A stretch of 64,000 bases of DNA from UBA1479 sp963976055 (GCA_963976055.1 CAXBJB010000007.1:124001-188000), one strand, 5' to 3'. Shown: positions 27,159 to 35,999, counted from the stretch's first letter. The notes: generated from the letters alone by a model not told the origin. Numbers and translations are program-made.

Positions 27159-27908
27159 TTATCCCATAGCCCCGTCCGGGGCCGGGGACAAGTCGATTTC
27201 GAGGCGGACCACGTCACCGCGGTAGGTGATCTCGGCGACGTAGATGCAGGTGCCGGACCGGTCGCCGATGGTCCGGCGCACATTGGCGACGGGGGCGCCC
27301 AGGGGAAGGTCCAGACGTTCGGCTGCTTCCTGCCCGGCGCCGTCGACCGTCAGGGTCTGATGGACCTTGCCGATGGCGATGTCGGGCATGGCGGCCAGCA
27401 GGGGCACGACGATGTTGCTGCGAAACTGGTCGGGGGCGCGCAGGTAGATGTCGGCGGCCAGGTAGATGTCGATCAGGCAGAACGGCTCGTCGTCCCGGTA
27501 ATGGACGCGCTTGATGTGCTGATAGGCGGTGGCCGGCTTGCCCTCGCCGTCCAGGATGCGCGGTTGGCGCTCGGCGCTCTCGACCAGGATCAGCTTCGGC
27601 TGCAGGGGTTCGACCATGCGGACGAAGGAATCCCAATCCGACGCCAGCGGCAGCCAGCGCTGCTCCCGCGGTTCGCGCTCGACAAAGGTGCCGAGCCCGT
27701 GGCGGCGTTTGACCAGGCCTTCGGATTCGATCACCCCGATGGCCTGACGCATGGTTGCGCGCGCCACGTTGAAGCGGACGGCAAGGTCGTCAATGGCGGG
27801 AAGCTGCTGACCCAGGGACCAAATACCGGCCTCGATCTCGCCGCGCAGGGTGTTGGCGACCTGGGCGTAAAGCGGCATGGTGTGGCGGCGGGCGCGGGGC
27901 GGCAGCAT
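27159..27908 (-). CDS. GntR family regulator (HutC/UTRA type)
   Basis: A 249-aa regulator with an N-terminal winged helix (about 11-75: PLYAQVANTLRGEIEAGIW, then NVARATMRQAIGVIESEGLV) and a C-terminal UTRA ligand domain (about 95-240). ATG 27878 (MPLYAQ) is an alternative start that fits the family N-terminus. It lies between the tct operon and the divergent enolase-superfamily gene and probably regulates both. No cognate operator could be fixed with confidence; a TATGGA repeat with 8-bp period (27956-27969) lies just before the divergent start. Confidence 0.9.
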   Translation of the reverse strand: MLPPRARRHTMPLYAQVANTLRGEIEAGIWSLGQQLPAIDDLAVRFNVARATMRQAIGVIESEGLVKRRHGLGTFVEREPREQRWLPLASDWDSFVRMVEPLQPKLILVESAERQPRILDGEGKPATAYQHIKRVHYRDDEPFCLIDIYLAADIYLRAPDQFRSNIVVPLLAAMPDIAIGKVHQTLTVDGAGQEAAERLDLPLGAPVANVRRTIGDRSGTCIYVAEITYRGDVVRLEIDLSPAPDGAMG

Positions 27909-27992
27909 GAATGTCGATCCGGCGTTGCGGTTACGTTGTGCCGATAATATAGTCGTATGGACTTATGGATGTCTATCACTGAAGGAAATTTC

Positions 27993-29180
27993 ATGGCACT
28001 GAACGGTCACCCCGCGCCATCGACGGCACGGCCTTTTCCCGAGGGCGTGCTGCGTCTTCGCCGCATCGATGTCTGGGCCCTGCGTGTCGCCATCCAGCGC
28101 CCCGTGGAAACCTCGTTCGGGATCATGCGCGACCGCCCGGCCGTGTTCCTGCGGGTCGAAGGCGCCGACGGCACCTTCGGGTTCGGGGAAATCTGGTGCA
28201 ACTTCCCAAGTTGCGGGGCCGAACACCGGGTCCGCATGGCGGTGGACGAACTGGCGCCCCTGCTGGCCGGGCGCGATCTGGCCTCGCCCGCCGAGGCCTA
28301 TGCCCTGATGTGGGAAAAAACCCGCGTGCGGGTGCTGCAAACCGGCGAGCCGGGACCCTATTCCCAGGCCATCGCCGGGCTCGACATCGCGCTGTGGGAT
28401 CTGGCGGCGCGCGCCGCCGGCCGGCCGCTGCGCCATTTCATCGCCGACGACGCGGCGGACGCCGTGCCCGCTTATGCTAGCGGCATCCATATCGGGATCG
28501 CGGCGGACGTGGTGCCTGAATTCCGCGCCGCCGGCTTCCGCAATTTCAAGGTCAAGGTCGGGTTCGACACGGCGAAAGACATCGCCGGCATCAAGGCCCT
28601 GAAGGCAAGCATGAAGCCGGACGAGCGCCTGTTTTCCGACGCCAACCAAGCCTGGAACCTGGAGGCGGCCCTGGATTTTGCCCAGGGTGCGCGGGATTTG
28701 GGGTTGGGTTGGCTGGAAGAACCGCTGCGCGCCGATGCGCCGGCGGGGGATTGGGCGCGGTTGGCGAAAGAGGGCGGCGTTCCGCTCGCCGCCGGGGAAA
28801 ACTTTACGGGCGTGGAGGATTTCGACGCCGCCGTGGCGGCCGGGTCGCTCGCCTACATCCAGCCCGACATGGCGAAATGGGGCGGCGTCACCGGCTGCCT
28901 GCCCGTGGCCCGGGCGATCCTGGCGGGCGGGCGCACCTATTGCCCCCATTACCTGGGCGGCGGCATCGGGCTGCTGGCCTCGGCCAATCTGCTGGCCGCC
29001 GTCGGCGGCCCGGGGCTGCTCGAGGTCGATGCCAATCCGAACCCCCTGCGTTCCGACATTCCCGGCATGACCGTGACGGACGGGCGGATCGCATTGGCGG
29101 CGGCGCCGGGCCTGGGGATCGAGGCACTACCCGAAACCTTGCTGCCTCAGGTGACCCTGCACGAGACCTGGACGGCCTAG
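27993..29180 (+). CDS. Mandelate racemase/enolase superfamily sugar- or carboxy-acid enzyme
   Basis: ATG 27993 follows GAAGGAAATTTC; an earlier in-frame ATG at 27957 lacks a ribosome site. The 395-aa product has the capping domain followed by the barrel. Visible catalytic elements are NFKVKVGFD (the KxK base), FSDANQAWN, GWLEEPL and AAGENF (the three metal ligands), MAKWGG, and YCPHYLGGGIG. This pattern fits the mandelate racemase subgroup, whose members abstract the proton alpha to a carboxylate to racemise, isomerise or dehydrate. The substrate is probably the one taken up by the adjacent Tct system (inference). Confidence 0.9.
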   Translation: MALNGHPAPSTARPFPEGVLRLRRIDVWALRVAIQRPVETSFGIMRDRPAVFLRVEGADGTFGFGEIWCNFPSCGAEHRVRMAVDELAPLLAGRDLASPAEAYALMWEKTRVRVLQTGEPGPYSQAIAGLDIALWDLAARAAGRPLRHFIADDAADAVPAYASGIHIGIAADVVPEFRAAGFRNFKVKVGFDTAKDIAGIKALKASMKPDERLFSDANQAWNLEAALDFAQGARDLGLGWLEEPLRADAPAGDWARLAKEGGVPLAAGENFTGVEDFDAAVAAGSLAYIQPDMAKWGGVTGCLPVARAILAGGRTYCPHYLGGGIGLLASANLLAAVGGPGLLEVDANPNPLRSDIPGMTVTDGRIALAAAPGLGIEALPETLLPQVTLHETWTA

Positions 29181-29263
29181 CCGTCCGGGGTTTCCTCCCA
29201 CCCGGAAAAGCTGGTAAATACACCGGAAGATTGGAAAATAATCGGGCAGGAATTCCAGGGTCC

Positions 29264-30130
29264 ATGGCGCTTAATCCCAAGGTCATTTCGTTCTTCGACA
29301 ACCGCACCTTCACCATCACTCATATCGTCATGTGCCCGGAAACGGGTGCCACCGCCGTGATCGACCCGGTGCTGGATTACGATGCGGCGGCCGGGCGGAC
29401 CTATCGGGAAAGTGCGGAGGTCGTCGTCAACCAGATCGGCCAGGATGACCTGACCGTGGAATGGGTGCTGGAAACCCATGTCCATGCCGACCACCTGACC
29501 GCGGCCCCCTTCGTCAAGGAAAGCCTGGGCGGGCGCCTGGGCATCGGCGGCAAGGTTGGCCAAGTGCAGGCGGCCTTCAAGAAGATCTTCAACGCCGAGG
29601 ACGCCTTTGCCACCGACGGCTCGCAGTTCGACCACCTGTTCGCCGACGGCGAGGAATTCAAAATCGGCAACCTGACGGCGCGGGTGATGCACACGCCGGG
29701 GCATACGCCGGCCTGCGTCACCTATGTGATCGGCGACGCGGCCTTCGTCGGCGATACCCTGTTCGCGCCGGATTACGGCACGGCGCGCTGCGACTTTCCC
29801 GGCGGCGACGCGCGCCAGCTTTATGCCTCGATCCACAAGATTCTCGCCTTGCCCGACGAAACGCGCCTGTTCCTGTGCCACGACTACATGCCGGGCGGGC
29901 GTGACGTGGTCATGCATTGCACCGTCGCCGAGCAGAAGGCGGCGAACATCCATCTGAAGGATTGCAAGGATGCCGATGCCTTCGCCGCCATGCGCAACGG
30001 CCGCGACGCCAAGCTCAACATGCCGGCGCTGATTATTCCATCCGTGCAGATCAACATGCGCGGCGGCGCCCTGCCGCCGGCGGAAGACAACGGCGTTTCT
30101 TACCTGAAGACGCCGCTGAACCTGCTCTAG
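29264..30130 (+). CDS. MBL-fold metallo-hydrolase (persulfide dioxygenase/Blh-like)
   Basis: ATG 29264 gives 288 aa; a much longer open frame upstream overlaps the enolase gene and is spurious. The metal-binding motif is THVHADHLTA (about residue 68), with further ligands in MHTPGHTPACVTY, VGDTLFAPDYGTARCDFPGG and LCHDYMPGGR. This is the layout of ETHE1/Blh-type enzymes, which oxidise glutathione persulfide or bind non-heme iron. Family members detoxify sulfide; no rhodanese is adjacent. The stop is followed after 68 bp by a hairpin ACAGCCG/CGGCTGT (30199-30216). Confidence 0.88.
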   Translation: MALNPKVISFFDNRTFTITHIVMCPETGATAVIDPVLDYDAAAGRTYRESAEVVVNQIGQDDLTVEWVLETHVHADHLTAAPFVKESLGGRLGIGGKVGQVQAAFKKIFNAEDAFATDGSQFDHLFADGEEFKIGNLTARVMHTPGHTPACVTYVIGDAAFVGDTLFAPDYGTARCDFPGGDARQLYASIHKILALPDETRLFLCHDYMPGGRDVVMHCTVAEQKAANIHLKDCKDADAFAAMRNGRDAKLNMPALIIPSVQINMRGGALPPAEDNGVSYLKTPLNLL

Positions 30131-30260
30131 TCATCGCACGGATTTCCGGGGGCGTGGGGACCGATGTCGCCGCATGGCGCAGCTGTTTCTCTAATGGGAC
30201 AGCCGTTTGCGGCTGTGCTACGATTTTGGGAATTGAAACAGGCTGGACAGGCTTGGGATA

Positions 30261-30800
30261 ATGGCCGAATTCAAGCCTCACGGCACACGGCTTGTGTCGC
30301 TACCCCTTGAGGACCTTAAATCCGAGGACCTGCTGTCCGCCCTGGCATTGTGGCGGAGTTGGTGCGGTGATCGTGACGCGCCGGTGTGGGCCGACGTCAC
30401 CCTGTCGGATTTTCCGCCCAAGCTTTTGCCCATGGCGACGGTCGTCGATGTCGTCGATGGCGGCAAGGATTTCAAATACCGCTATTGGGGATCGGAGCTG
30501 TCGCGGCTGTTCAAGCGTGAGGAAACGGGCGTGCTGTTGTCCGAACATGTGGTCAATCAGTCGGGGCACATCCGGTTCAGCCAGTTCTGGGAAGTGGTGA
30601 TCCAGGCCCGCCCACTGTTGTTCATGACGATCTTCGAGCGGGTCGAAGGCGTGATGGCGGAAAAGCTCAACCTGCGCCTGCCGGTCGTGGACGAAACGGG
30701 GACGGTGGACAAGATCATCTCGCTCAGTTCGATGGACAAGGTCGGTATTCAGGATTTTGAGGACCTGAGCGACCATTGGCAGGTCGAGATCGCCGGTTGA
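30261..30800 (+). CDS. PAS-fold (PAS_5-like) protein
   Basis: A 179-aa soluble protein consisting of essentially one PAS-like domain of the PAS_5 type common in Rhodospirillales and relatives: LSALALWRSWCGDR, DFPPKLLPMATVVDVV, then DFKYRYWGSELSRLF. No output domain is present, so its role is unknown; it may sense a ligand or simply bind a partner. The ATG at 30261 overlaps GGGATA rather than a clear ribosome site. It ends 3 bp from the convergent MoaD gene. Confidence 0.8.
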   Translation: MAEFKPHGTRLVSLPLEDLKSEDLLSALALWRSWCGDRDAPVWADVTLSDFPPKLLPMATVVDVVDGGKDFKYRYWGSELSRLFKREETGVLLSEHVVNQSGHIRFSQFWEVVIQARPLLFMTIFERVEGVMAEKLNLRLPVVDETGTVDKIISLSSMDKVGIQDFEDLSDHWQVEIAG

Positions 30801-30803
30801 TCG

Positions 30804-31064
30804 TTAGCACCCGCCCTTGATGGCCGGAAACACGGTGACCTCGTCGCCGTCGGACAGCGGTACGTCCGCGCGTCCGGCAATGGGCACCGCGTCCTCGTTC
30901 AGCATGGTCATATAAGCCTCGCCGATGCCGTCGGGCAGTTTCAGCTGCGCGATCAGGTCTTCCAGGCTGGCGCCGTCGGCCAGGGTGAAGGCGCCGACGC
31001 CATTGGCGTCGAACCCCGGCGGGGAGAACGGGTCCATGGCGATCAGCTTGACTGTGACGTTCAT
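30804..31064 (-). CDS. MoaD/ThiS-family sulfur-carrier protein ending in Gly-Gly-Cys
   Basis: An 86-aa beta-grasp (ubiquitin-like) protein. The family end PLSDGDEVTVFPAIKGG is followed by an extra Cys before the stop (codons GGC GGG TGC TAA on the minus strand). MoaD proteins supply sulfur for pterin dithiolene synthesis through a C-terminal Gly-Gly thiocarboxylate, so this carrier would need trimming or acts differently. It lies 13 bp downstream of the aldehyde ferredoxin oxidoreductase gene, an enzyme that needs the tungsto-pterin cofactor, so it is probably dedicated to it. Confidence 0.9.
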   Translation of the reverse strand: MNVTVKLIAMDPFSPPGFDANGVGAFTLADGASLEDLIAQLKLPDGIGEAYMTMLNEDAVPIAGRADVPLSDGDEVTVFPAIKGGC

Positions 31065-31077
31065 GGGATGGCGCCGC

Positions 31078-32907
31078 TCAGGCCAGGCCCAGGCGGGTCA
31101 GCGTCTGGGTCGTCGGCTCGCCGTCGGGGGTCCAGCCGCGCAGCTCGTAATACTCCGGCAGCATCTTTTCCAGTTCGGCGACATGGCCCTTGCCGGCCCC
31201 GCCCTTGGCCGGTTCGGTCAACACGCGCTTGGGCAGGGTGTCGTCCTTGGACGTGAAGCCGGCGGCGTTGTTGAACAGGCGTTCCAGGTTGTAGATGCGC
31301 TCGCCCAGTTCCAGCAGGCGCTCGACCGTCCAGTCGCCGTCGCAGGCGGCGTCGATCTGGTCGGCATAGTCGGGTGCGCTCCACGCGGCCTTGGTGAAGG
31401 TGCAGAGCCCCGAGGAATCGATGGCGGCGATGTAATCCTGGCTGTCCTTGACGATCTTGGCCTTGCCGTCCGGCGTCACGCGCTGAAAATCGTCCTGGAA
31501 GGGGGCGGCCTTCAGGTGGCAGGCGCCCCGGTTCGACGTGGCGTAGCCCAAGGCCATGCCCTGCATCGCACGGGGATCATAGCCTGGAAATTCCTGGCCC
31601 TTCACGACCATGGCGAATTCGGGATGGCCGTATTTTTCGCACAGCCGCAGGGCGCCCAACCCCAGGTCCTTGCCGAAACCCTGGGCCGTGCCCGTGACCT
31701 CGGCCGCCCAACACAGCGCCTCCGCGTTGCCGAAGGAAAAGTCGCGGCCTTCGGTCTGTTCCGTGGTGATGGCGCCTTCCATGAACAGTTCCATGGCGGC
31801 GGCGACCGTCGCGCCGAAGGAAATCGGGTCCATGCCGTGCTCGTTGCACAGCGCCGAGGCATAGGTCGCGGCCTCGACGTCCTGCACGCCACACATGGGG
31901 CCGACGGCATAGGCGGATTCATATTCCAGGCCGCCGGTCACGCCGGAATAGCGCGCCTTGCCCTTGATCGAGAAATGGTCCGGATCGATCTTGGCCATGC
32001 GGCCGCAGCCGATGGAGCAGGCGAAGCAGGCCTTGTTGCCCTGATAGGGGGCCTCGCCGTCTGATTTCCGCACCGTGTGCTGCTTCTTCACGTTGACGTC
32101 GGCGATATGCTCGAACTGGACCTCGCGGCAGTTCAGGGTCGGCAGCGACCCGTGGGCCTGGGTCACGTCCATCATGGCCATGGTGCCGAGCCCGGAATAG
32201 CGCGCCCGGGCGGGCGAGGGGTCGAGGATATTGCGCTTCTCGCGGGTCACGTCCAAAAACCTCTTTGGGTCGTTCACGGCGACGCCCGTGGTGCCGCGCA
32301 CGGCGACGGCCTTCAGCAGCTTCGAGCCCATGACCGCGCCGACACCCGAGCGTCCGGCCGCGCGGTCGCGGTCGTTCATGATGCAGGCATAGCGCGACAG
32401 GCCCTCGCCGGCGCCGCCGATGGAGGCGATGCGGATCAAGGGGTCCTGATGGCGCTTCTTGATGGCGTCTTCCGTGTCCCACACGGTCTCGCCCCAGATG
32501 AAGCCCTCGGCGTCGAGGAGTTCGGCCTGGTCGTCGACGAGCATCAGGTAGACCGGCTTGGCCGACTTGCCCTCGATGATGACCATGTCCCAGCCGGCCT
32601 GCTTCAACTCGCCGCCGAACTGCCCGCCCGAGTTGGAGCATGCGACCGTGCCCGTCAGCGGCCCCTTGGTGACCACGGAATAGCGCCCGCCCGTGGACGC
32701 GCATGTCCCGGTCAGCGGGCCGGTGACGAAGATCAGCTTGTTGTCGGGGCTCAGGGGATCGACCTTGGGGTCGATTTCCTCATACAGATACTTGGTGCCC
32801 AGGCCGCGCTGGCCCAGGTACAGCTTGACCCAGTCCATGTTCAGCGGTTCCGGGATGCAGGTGCCCTTGGTCAGGTTCACCCGAAGCAGTTTGCCATGCC
32901 AAGCCAC
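31078..32907 (-). CDS. Aldehyde ferredoxin oxidoreductase family (tungsten-type) enzyme
   Basis: GTG 32907 after GGAGACCGACC gives 609 aa, the usual AOR length. The N-terminal domain binds the bis-pterin (LTGPL-type segments VTGPLTGTCASTGGRYSVVT and KGPLTGTVACSNSGG). The [4Fe-4S] cysteines appear as Cys294, Cys297 and Cys301 (ACFACSIGC) with Cys502 (SSGLCTF), matching the spacing in archaeal AOR. It oxidises aldehydes to acids, or the reverse, with ferredoxin. The aldehyde is unknown and no ferredoxin gene is adjacent. It is followed by a MoaD-like gene in the same operon. Confidence 0.93.
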   Translation of the reverse strand: MAWHGKLLRVNLTKGTCIPEPLNMDWVKLYLGQRGLGTKYLYEEIDPKVDPLSPDNKLIFVTGPLTGTCASTGGRYSVVTKGPLTGTVACSNSGGQFGGELKQAGWDMVIIEGKSAKPVYLMLVDDQAELLDAEGFIWGETVWDTEDAIKKRHQDPLIRIASIGGAGEGLSRYACIMNDRDRAAGRSGVGAVMGSKLLKAVAVRGTTGVAVNDPKRFLDVTREKRNILDPSPARARYSGLGTMAMMDVTQAHGSLPTLNCREVQFEHIADVNVKKQHTVRKSDGEAPYQGNKACFACSIGCGRMAKIDPDHFSIKGKARYSGVTGGLEYESAYAVGPMCGVQDVEAATYASALCNEHGMDPISFGATVAAAMELFMEGAITTEQTEGRDFSFGNAEALCWAAEVTGTAQGFGKDLGLGALRLCEKYGHPEFAMVVKGQEFPGYDPRAMQGMALGYATSNRGACHLKAAPFQDDFQRVTPDGKAKIVKDSQDYIAAIDSSGLCTFTKAAWSAPDYADQIDAACDGDWTVERLLELGERIYNLERLFNNAAGFTSKDDTLPKRVLTEPAKGGAGKGHVAELEKMLPEYYELRGWTPDGEPTTQTLTRLGLA

Positions 32908-33072
32908 GGTCGGTCTCCGTCGTCGGTGTCATAGGGTCGGTTGCCTTTAGGTGTAGGCAATCCGGGGCCCCGTTTCCAGTGGCAAAAGCGGGGTGCCGCC
33001 GCCATGGCCGTCGCCTGGTATGTCGATCCCGGGGCCGCCTCGTGACGCCGGTCGTCTCTATTTTTGTGATAT

Positions 33073-33102
33073 TTGACCGTATAGGTAGTATCAGTGTATG
33101 AT
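33073..33102 (+). promoter_or_regulatory. Sigma70-like promoter for the hemerythrin gene
   Basis: TTGACC (33073-33078) and TATGAT (33097-33102) are separated by 18 bp in the AT-rich block. Transcription from near 33109 would give a leader of roughly 160 nt before the ATG at 33269. Confidence 0.55.
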
Positions 33103-33190
33103 TTAATCCCCTGTAAAATATAGGGTTTATATAGAGTAGACAAATAATGGACGAAAAGTTGGAGGTCGCCAGCTACCGTTAAAATTGACC

Positions 33191-33233
33191 GGATGAAATG
33201 GGGGCTTCATCCTGTTCCGCCGGGAAACGGCGG
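33191..33233 (+). promoter_or_regulatory. Two adjacent hairpins in the hemerythrin 5' leader
   Basis: GGATGAA/TTCATCC (33191-33197 with 33206-33212) and CCGCCG/CGGCGG (33217-33222 with 33228-33233, GGAAA loop) are both perfect and only 4 bp apart, ending about 36 bp before the ATG. They could affect translation or mRNA stability. Confidence 0.5.
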
Positions 33234-33268
33234 GGCCAATGGGGTGCCAACCTGGGAGATGACCGCCG

Positions 33269-33700
33269 ATGACAAACGATACGGAGCGGCAGGCGTTCGC
33301 GCTGCCGCCAACCTTTTACATCCATTACGACGACATCGATCCGCAGCACGAAGACCTGATCGACATCGTCAACGATTGTGTGGCGCGGCTGGTTGACGGT
33401 GTGCTTGAGGATTTTGAAGAGCCGTTCAGGATTTTCGTTGAACACCTGACAGCCCACTTTAGCCACGAGGAAGACCTCATGCGGGATCTTGGCTACAGCG
33501 GCCTGGATTGGCATGCCGATCATCATGCGGACTGCCTGAAGAGGGTCGAAAACCTGATCGCCGGTATGCAGGCGCAAGGCTACGTCGGCATCCGCGAACT
33601 ACGTGTCTGCTTTCACGACATCATTCACGACGTCGTCCACGCGGACCTCAAGTTTGCCGAATTCCTGGACGGTTTGGGCCTGATCCCGCGCCGGCAATAG
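33269..33700 (+). CDS. Bacteriohemerythrin
   Basis: A 143-aa four-helix-bundle di-iron protein. Likely ligands are His27 (DPQH), His63 and Glu67 (HFSHEE), His82 and His86 (HADHH), and a His/Asp-rich stretch at 116-126 (HDIIHDVVHAD). The exact last His and Asp ligand pair is shifted relative to the textbook spacing. Such proteins bind O2, NO or other small molecules in the cytoplasm and sometimes feed methane or other oxygenases. It is divergent from the oxygen-sensitive AOR, so O2 scavenging near that enzyme is an attractive but unproven idea. A GGGAG site lies upstream. Confidence 0.9.
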   Translation: MTNDTERQAFALPPTFYIHYDDIDPQHEDLIDIVNDCVARLVDGVLEDFEEPFRIFVEHLTAHFSHEEDLMRDLGYSGLDWHADHHADCLKRVENLIAGMQAQGYVGIRELRVCFHDIIHDVVHADLKFAEFLDGLGLIPRRQ

Positions 33701-33719
33701 GCTGCGTGGACGGACCGGA

Positions 33720-35999
33720 TCAGATCAACCGGCGGCGGATCTGGGCATCGACCACGGCCAAAGCCGCCATGTTGACGATCCCGCGCGCCGTGACGGCGCT
33801 GGTCAGCACATGGGCCGGCATGTCCGTGCCGATCAGGATGGGACCAATGGGCAGGCCGTTGTCCAAGGTCTTCAACAGGTTGAAGGCGCTGTTGGCGGCC
33901 TCGCGGTCGGGAAACACCAGAAGATTGGCCATGCCCTTGAGCCGGGAATTGGGGAACACGCGGTTGCGCACGTCCTCGTCGATGGCGGCGTCGGCCTGCA
34001 TTTCGCCCTCGACTTCCAGGTCCGGGGCCTGTTCACGCACCATGCGAAGCGCATCCCGCATCTTGCGGGCGCAGGGCGAGTCGTCGGCGCCGAAGTTGGA
34101 ATGGGACAACAGCGCGATCTTGGGCGTTTCGCCGAAACTCTGCACGAATTCCGCCGACAGCAGGGTCATCTCCGCCAATTCCTCGGCCGAGGGATCGGGG
34201 GTCACCTGGGTATCGACCAGGAAGAACGTGCCCTTGGGCAGCAGCAGGACGCTCAACGCCGAGACGTCGCGCACACCCGGCGCCTTGCCGACCACGTCCA
34301 TCATGTAGCGCAGGTGATAGTCGTAGCGCCCGATGACGCCGCACAGCATGGCGTCGGCCTCGCCGCGCTTCAGCATGGTCGCCGCGATCACCGTGTTGTT
34401 GGTGCGCATGATCTGGCGCGCCGCCCCCGGCGACACGCCCTTGCGTTCCATCAGCGCGTGGTAGCTGCGCCAATAGTCTTCGTAGCGGGGATCGTTCTCC
34501 GGATTGCAAATTTCGAAATCCTTGTCCGGTTGAATGCGCAGGCCTAAGCGTTCGATGCGCATTTCGATCACGTCGGGCCGGCCGACCAGGATCGGCTTGG
34601 CGATGCCTTCGTCGACCAGGACCTGGGTCGCGCGCAGCACGCGGTGGCTTTCGCCCTCGGCGATGACCAGGCGCTTGGGGTCTTGCTTGGCGCGCTCGAA
34701 GATCGGCTTCATCAGCATGCCCGAGCGGAACACGAACTGTTCCAGCTTGTCGCGGTAGGCCTCGAAATCGGCGATCGGGTGTTTGGCGACGCCCGAGTCC
34801 ATGGCCGCCTTGGCGACGGCGGTGGCGACCTCGACGATCAGGCGCATGTCGAAGGGCTTGGGCAGCAGGTATTCGGGGCCGAACCTGAGGTCCTCACCCG
34901 AATAGGTGCGGGCCACGGTTTCGGAGCTTTCCGCCATGGTCAGGTCGGCGATGGCCTTGACCGCCGCCAGTTTCATTTCCTCGTTGATGGTCGTGGCCCC
35001 GCAATCGAGCGCGCCCCGGAAGATGAAGGGGAAGCAGAGCACATTGTTGACCTGGTTGGGATAGTCCGAGCGGCCCGTGCAGATGAGGGCCCGGGGGTTC
35101 GCGGCGCGCGCGTCCTCGGGCAGGATTTCCGGGTCGGGATTGGCCAGCGCCATGATGATCGGGCGTTCGGACATCGTCTCGACCATGTCTTTCTTCAGGA
35201 TGCCGGGGGCGGACAACCCTAAGAAAACGTCGGCGCCGCGTACGGCCTCGGCCAGGGTGCGGGTGTTGGTCTTGGCCGCGTAGTCGGCCTTCTGCTCGGT
35301 CATGTCCTCGGTGCGGCCCTCGAACACCACGCCGACATGGTCGACCAGGGTGATGTTTTCGCGCTTCAAGCCCATGGAAACCATGAGGTTCAGGCAGGCG
35401 ATACCGGCCGCCCCGCCGCCCGTGGACACCACCTTGACCTTCGAAATGTCCTTGCCGACCACGCGCAGGCCGTTGGTCAGCGCGGCGCAGACGACGATTG
35501 CGGTGCCGTGCTGATCGTCGTGGAACACGGGGATGCCCATGCGCGCCTTCAGCTTCTGTTCCAGGATGAAACAATCGGGTGACTTGAAATCTTCCAGGTT
35601 GATGGCACCGAAGGTCGGCTCCATGGCGGCGATGATGTCGACCAGTTTCTCCGGATCGGTTTCGTTCAGCTCGATATCGAACACGTTGATTCCGGCGAAC
35701 TTCTTGAACAGGACGGCCTTGCCCTCCATCACCGGCTTGGACGCCAGACCGCCGATGTTGCCCAGGCCCAGAACGGCGGTGCCGTTGGAGATCACGGCGA
35801 CCAGGTTCTGGCGGCCGGTCAGTTTGGCGACCTGTTCGGGATCTTCCTTGATGGCCAGGCAGGCGAAGGCGACGCCCGGCGAATAGGCCAGAGCCAGATC
35901 GCTCTGCGTCGCCAAGGGTTTTGTGGGGGTGATTTCCAGTTTTCCAGGCACGGGCTCCGCGTGAAAACGAAGCGCCCGTTCCTTCAGGGTGTCATCCAT
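33720..35999 (-). CDS. maeB: NADP-dependent malic enzyme with phosphotransacetylase-like domain
   Basis: A 759-aa protein. Residues about 1-420 form the malic enzyme part: PLATQSDLALAYSPGVAFAC, then FHDDQHGTAIV, then STGGGAAGIACL for NADP. Residues about 430-759 form a phosphate acetyltransferase-like domain that is usually regulatory in this class. It converts malate to pyruvate and CO2, linking the TCA cycle to NADPH and acetyl-CoA supply. It is divergent from the glycerophosphodiesterase gene and ends 19 bp from the convergent hemerythrin gene. Confidence 0.95.
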   Translation of the reverse strand: MDDTLKERALRFHAEPVPGKLEITPTKPLATQSDLALAYSPGVAFACLAIKEDPEQVAKLTGRQNLVAVISNGTAVLGLGNIGGLASKPVMEGKAVLFKKFAGINVFDIELNETDPEKLVDIIAAMEPTFGAINLEDFKSPDCFILEQKLKARMGIPVFHDDQHGTAIVVCAALTNGLRVVGKDISKVKVVSTGGGAAGIACLNLMVSMGLKRENITLVDHVGVVFEGRTEDMTEQKADYAAKTNTRTLAEAVRGADVFLGLSAPGILKKDMVETMSERPIIMALANPDPEILPEDARAANPRALICTGRSDYPNQVNNVLCFPFIFRGALDCGATTINEEMKLAAVKAIADLTMAESSETVARTYSGEDLRFGPEYLLPKPFDMRLIVEVATAVAKAAMDSGVAKHPIADFEAYRDKLEQFVFRSGMLMKPIFERAKQDPKRLVIAEGESHRVLRATQVLVDEGIAKPILVGRPDVIEMRIERLGLRIQPDKDFEICNPENDPRYEDYWRSYHALMERKGVSPGAARQIMRTNNTVIAATMLKRGEADAMLCGVIGRYDYHLRYMMDVVGKAPGVRDVSALSVLLLPKGTFFLVDTQVTPDPSAEELAEMTLLSAEFVQSFGETPKIALLSHSNFGADDSPCARKMRDALRMVREQAPDLEVEGEMQADAAIDEDVRNRVFPNSRLKGMANLLVFPDREAANSAFNLLKTLDNGLPIGPILIGTDMPAHVLTSAVTARGIVNMAALAVVDAQIRRRLI

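Larger units (their letters stand above)
32908..33268. other. AT-rich divergent intergenic region (AOR/hemerythrin)
   Basis: A 361-bp gap with no credible gene. Its middle (about 33050-33180) is strikingly AT-rich for this genome and holds a sigma70-like promoter toward the hemerythrin gene. A short inverted CCCT/AGGG pair (33109-33125) is near the expected transcript start, and two GC stems lie just before the gene. The AOR side shows only a ribosome site. Confidence 0.6.

Noticed and set aside
27925..27969. Possible promoter and TATGGA repeat before the enolase-superfamily gene
   Set aside because: The -35/-10 spacing is too short and the repeat only 6 bp, so it was not listed as a separate feature.
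28709..29263. Long upstream extension of the MBL-fold hydrolase frame
   Set aside because: It overlaps the enolase-superfamily gene in another frame; the family N-terminus begins at the ATG at 29264.
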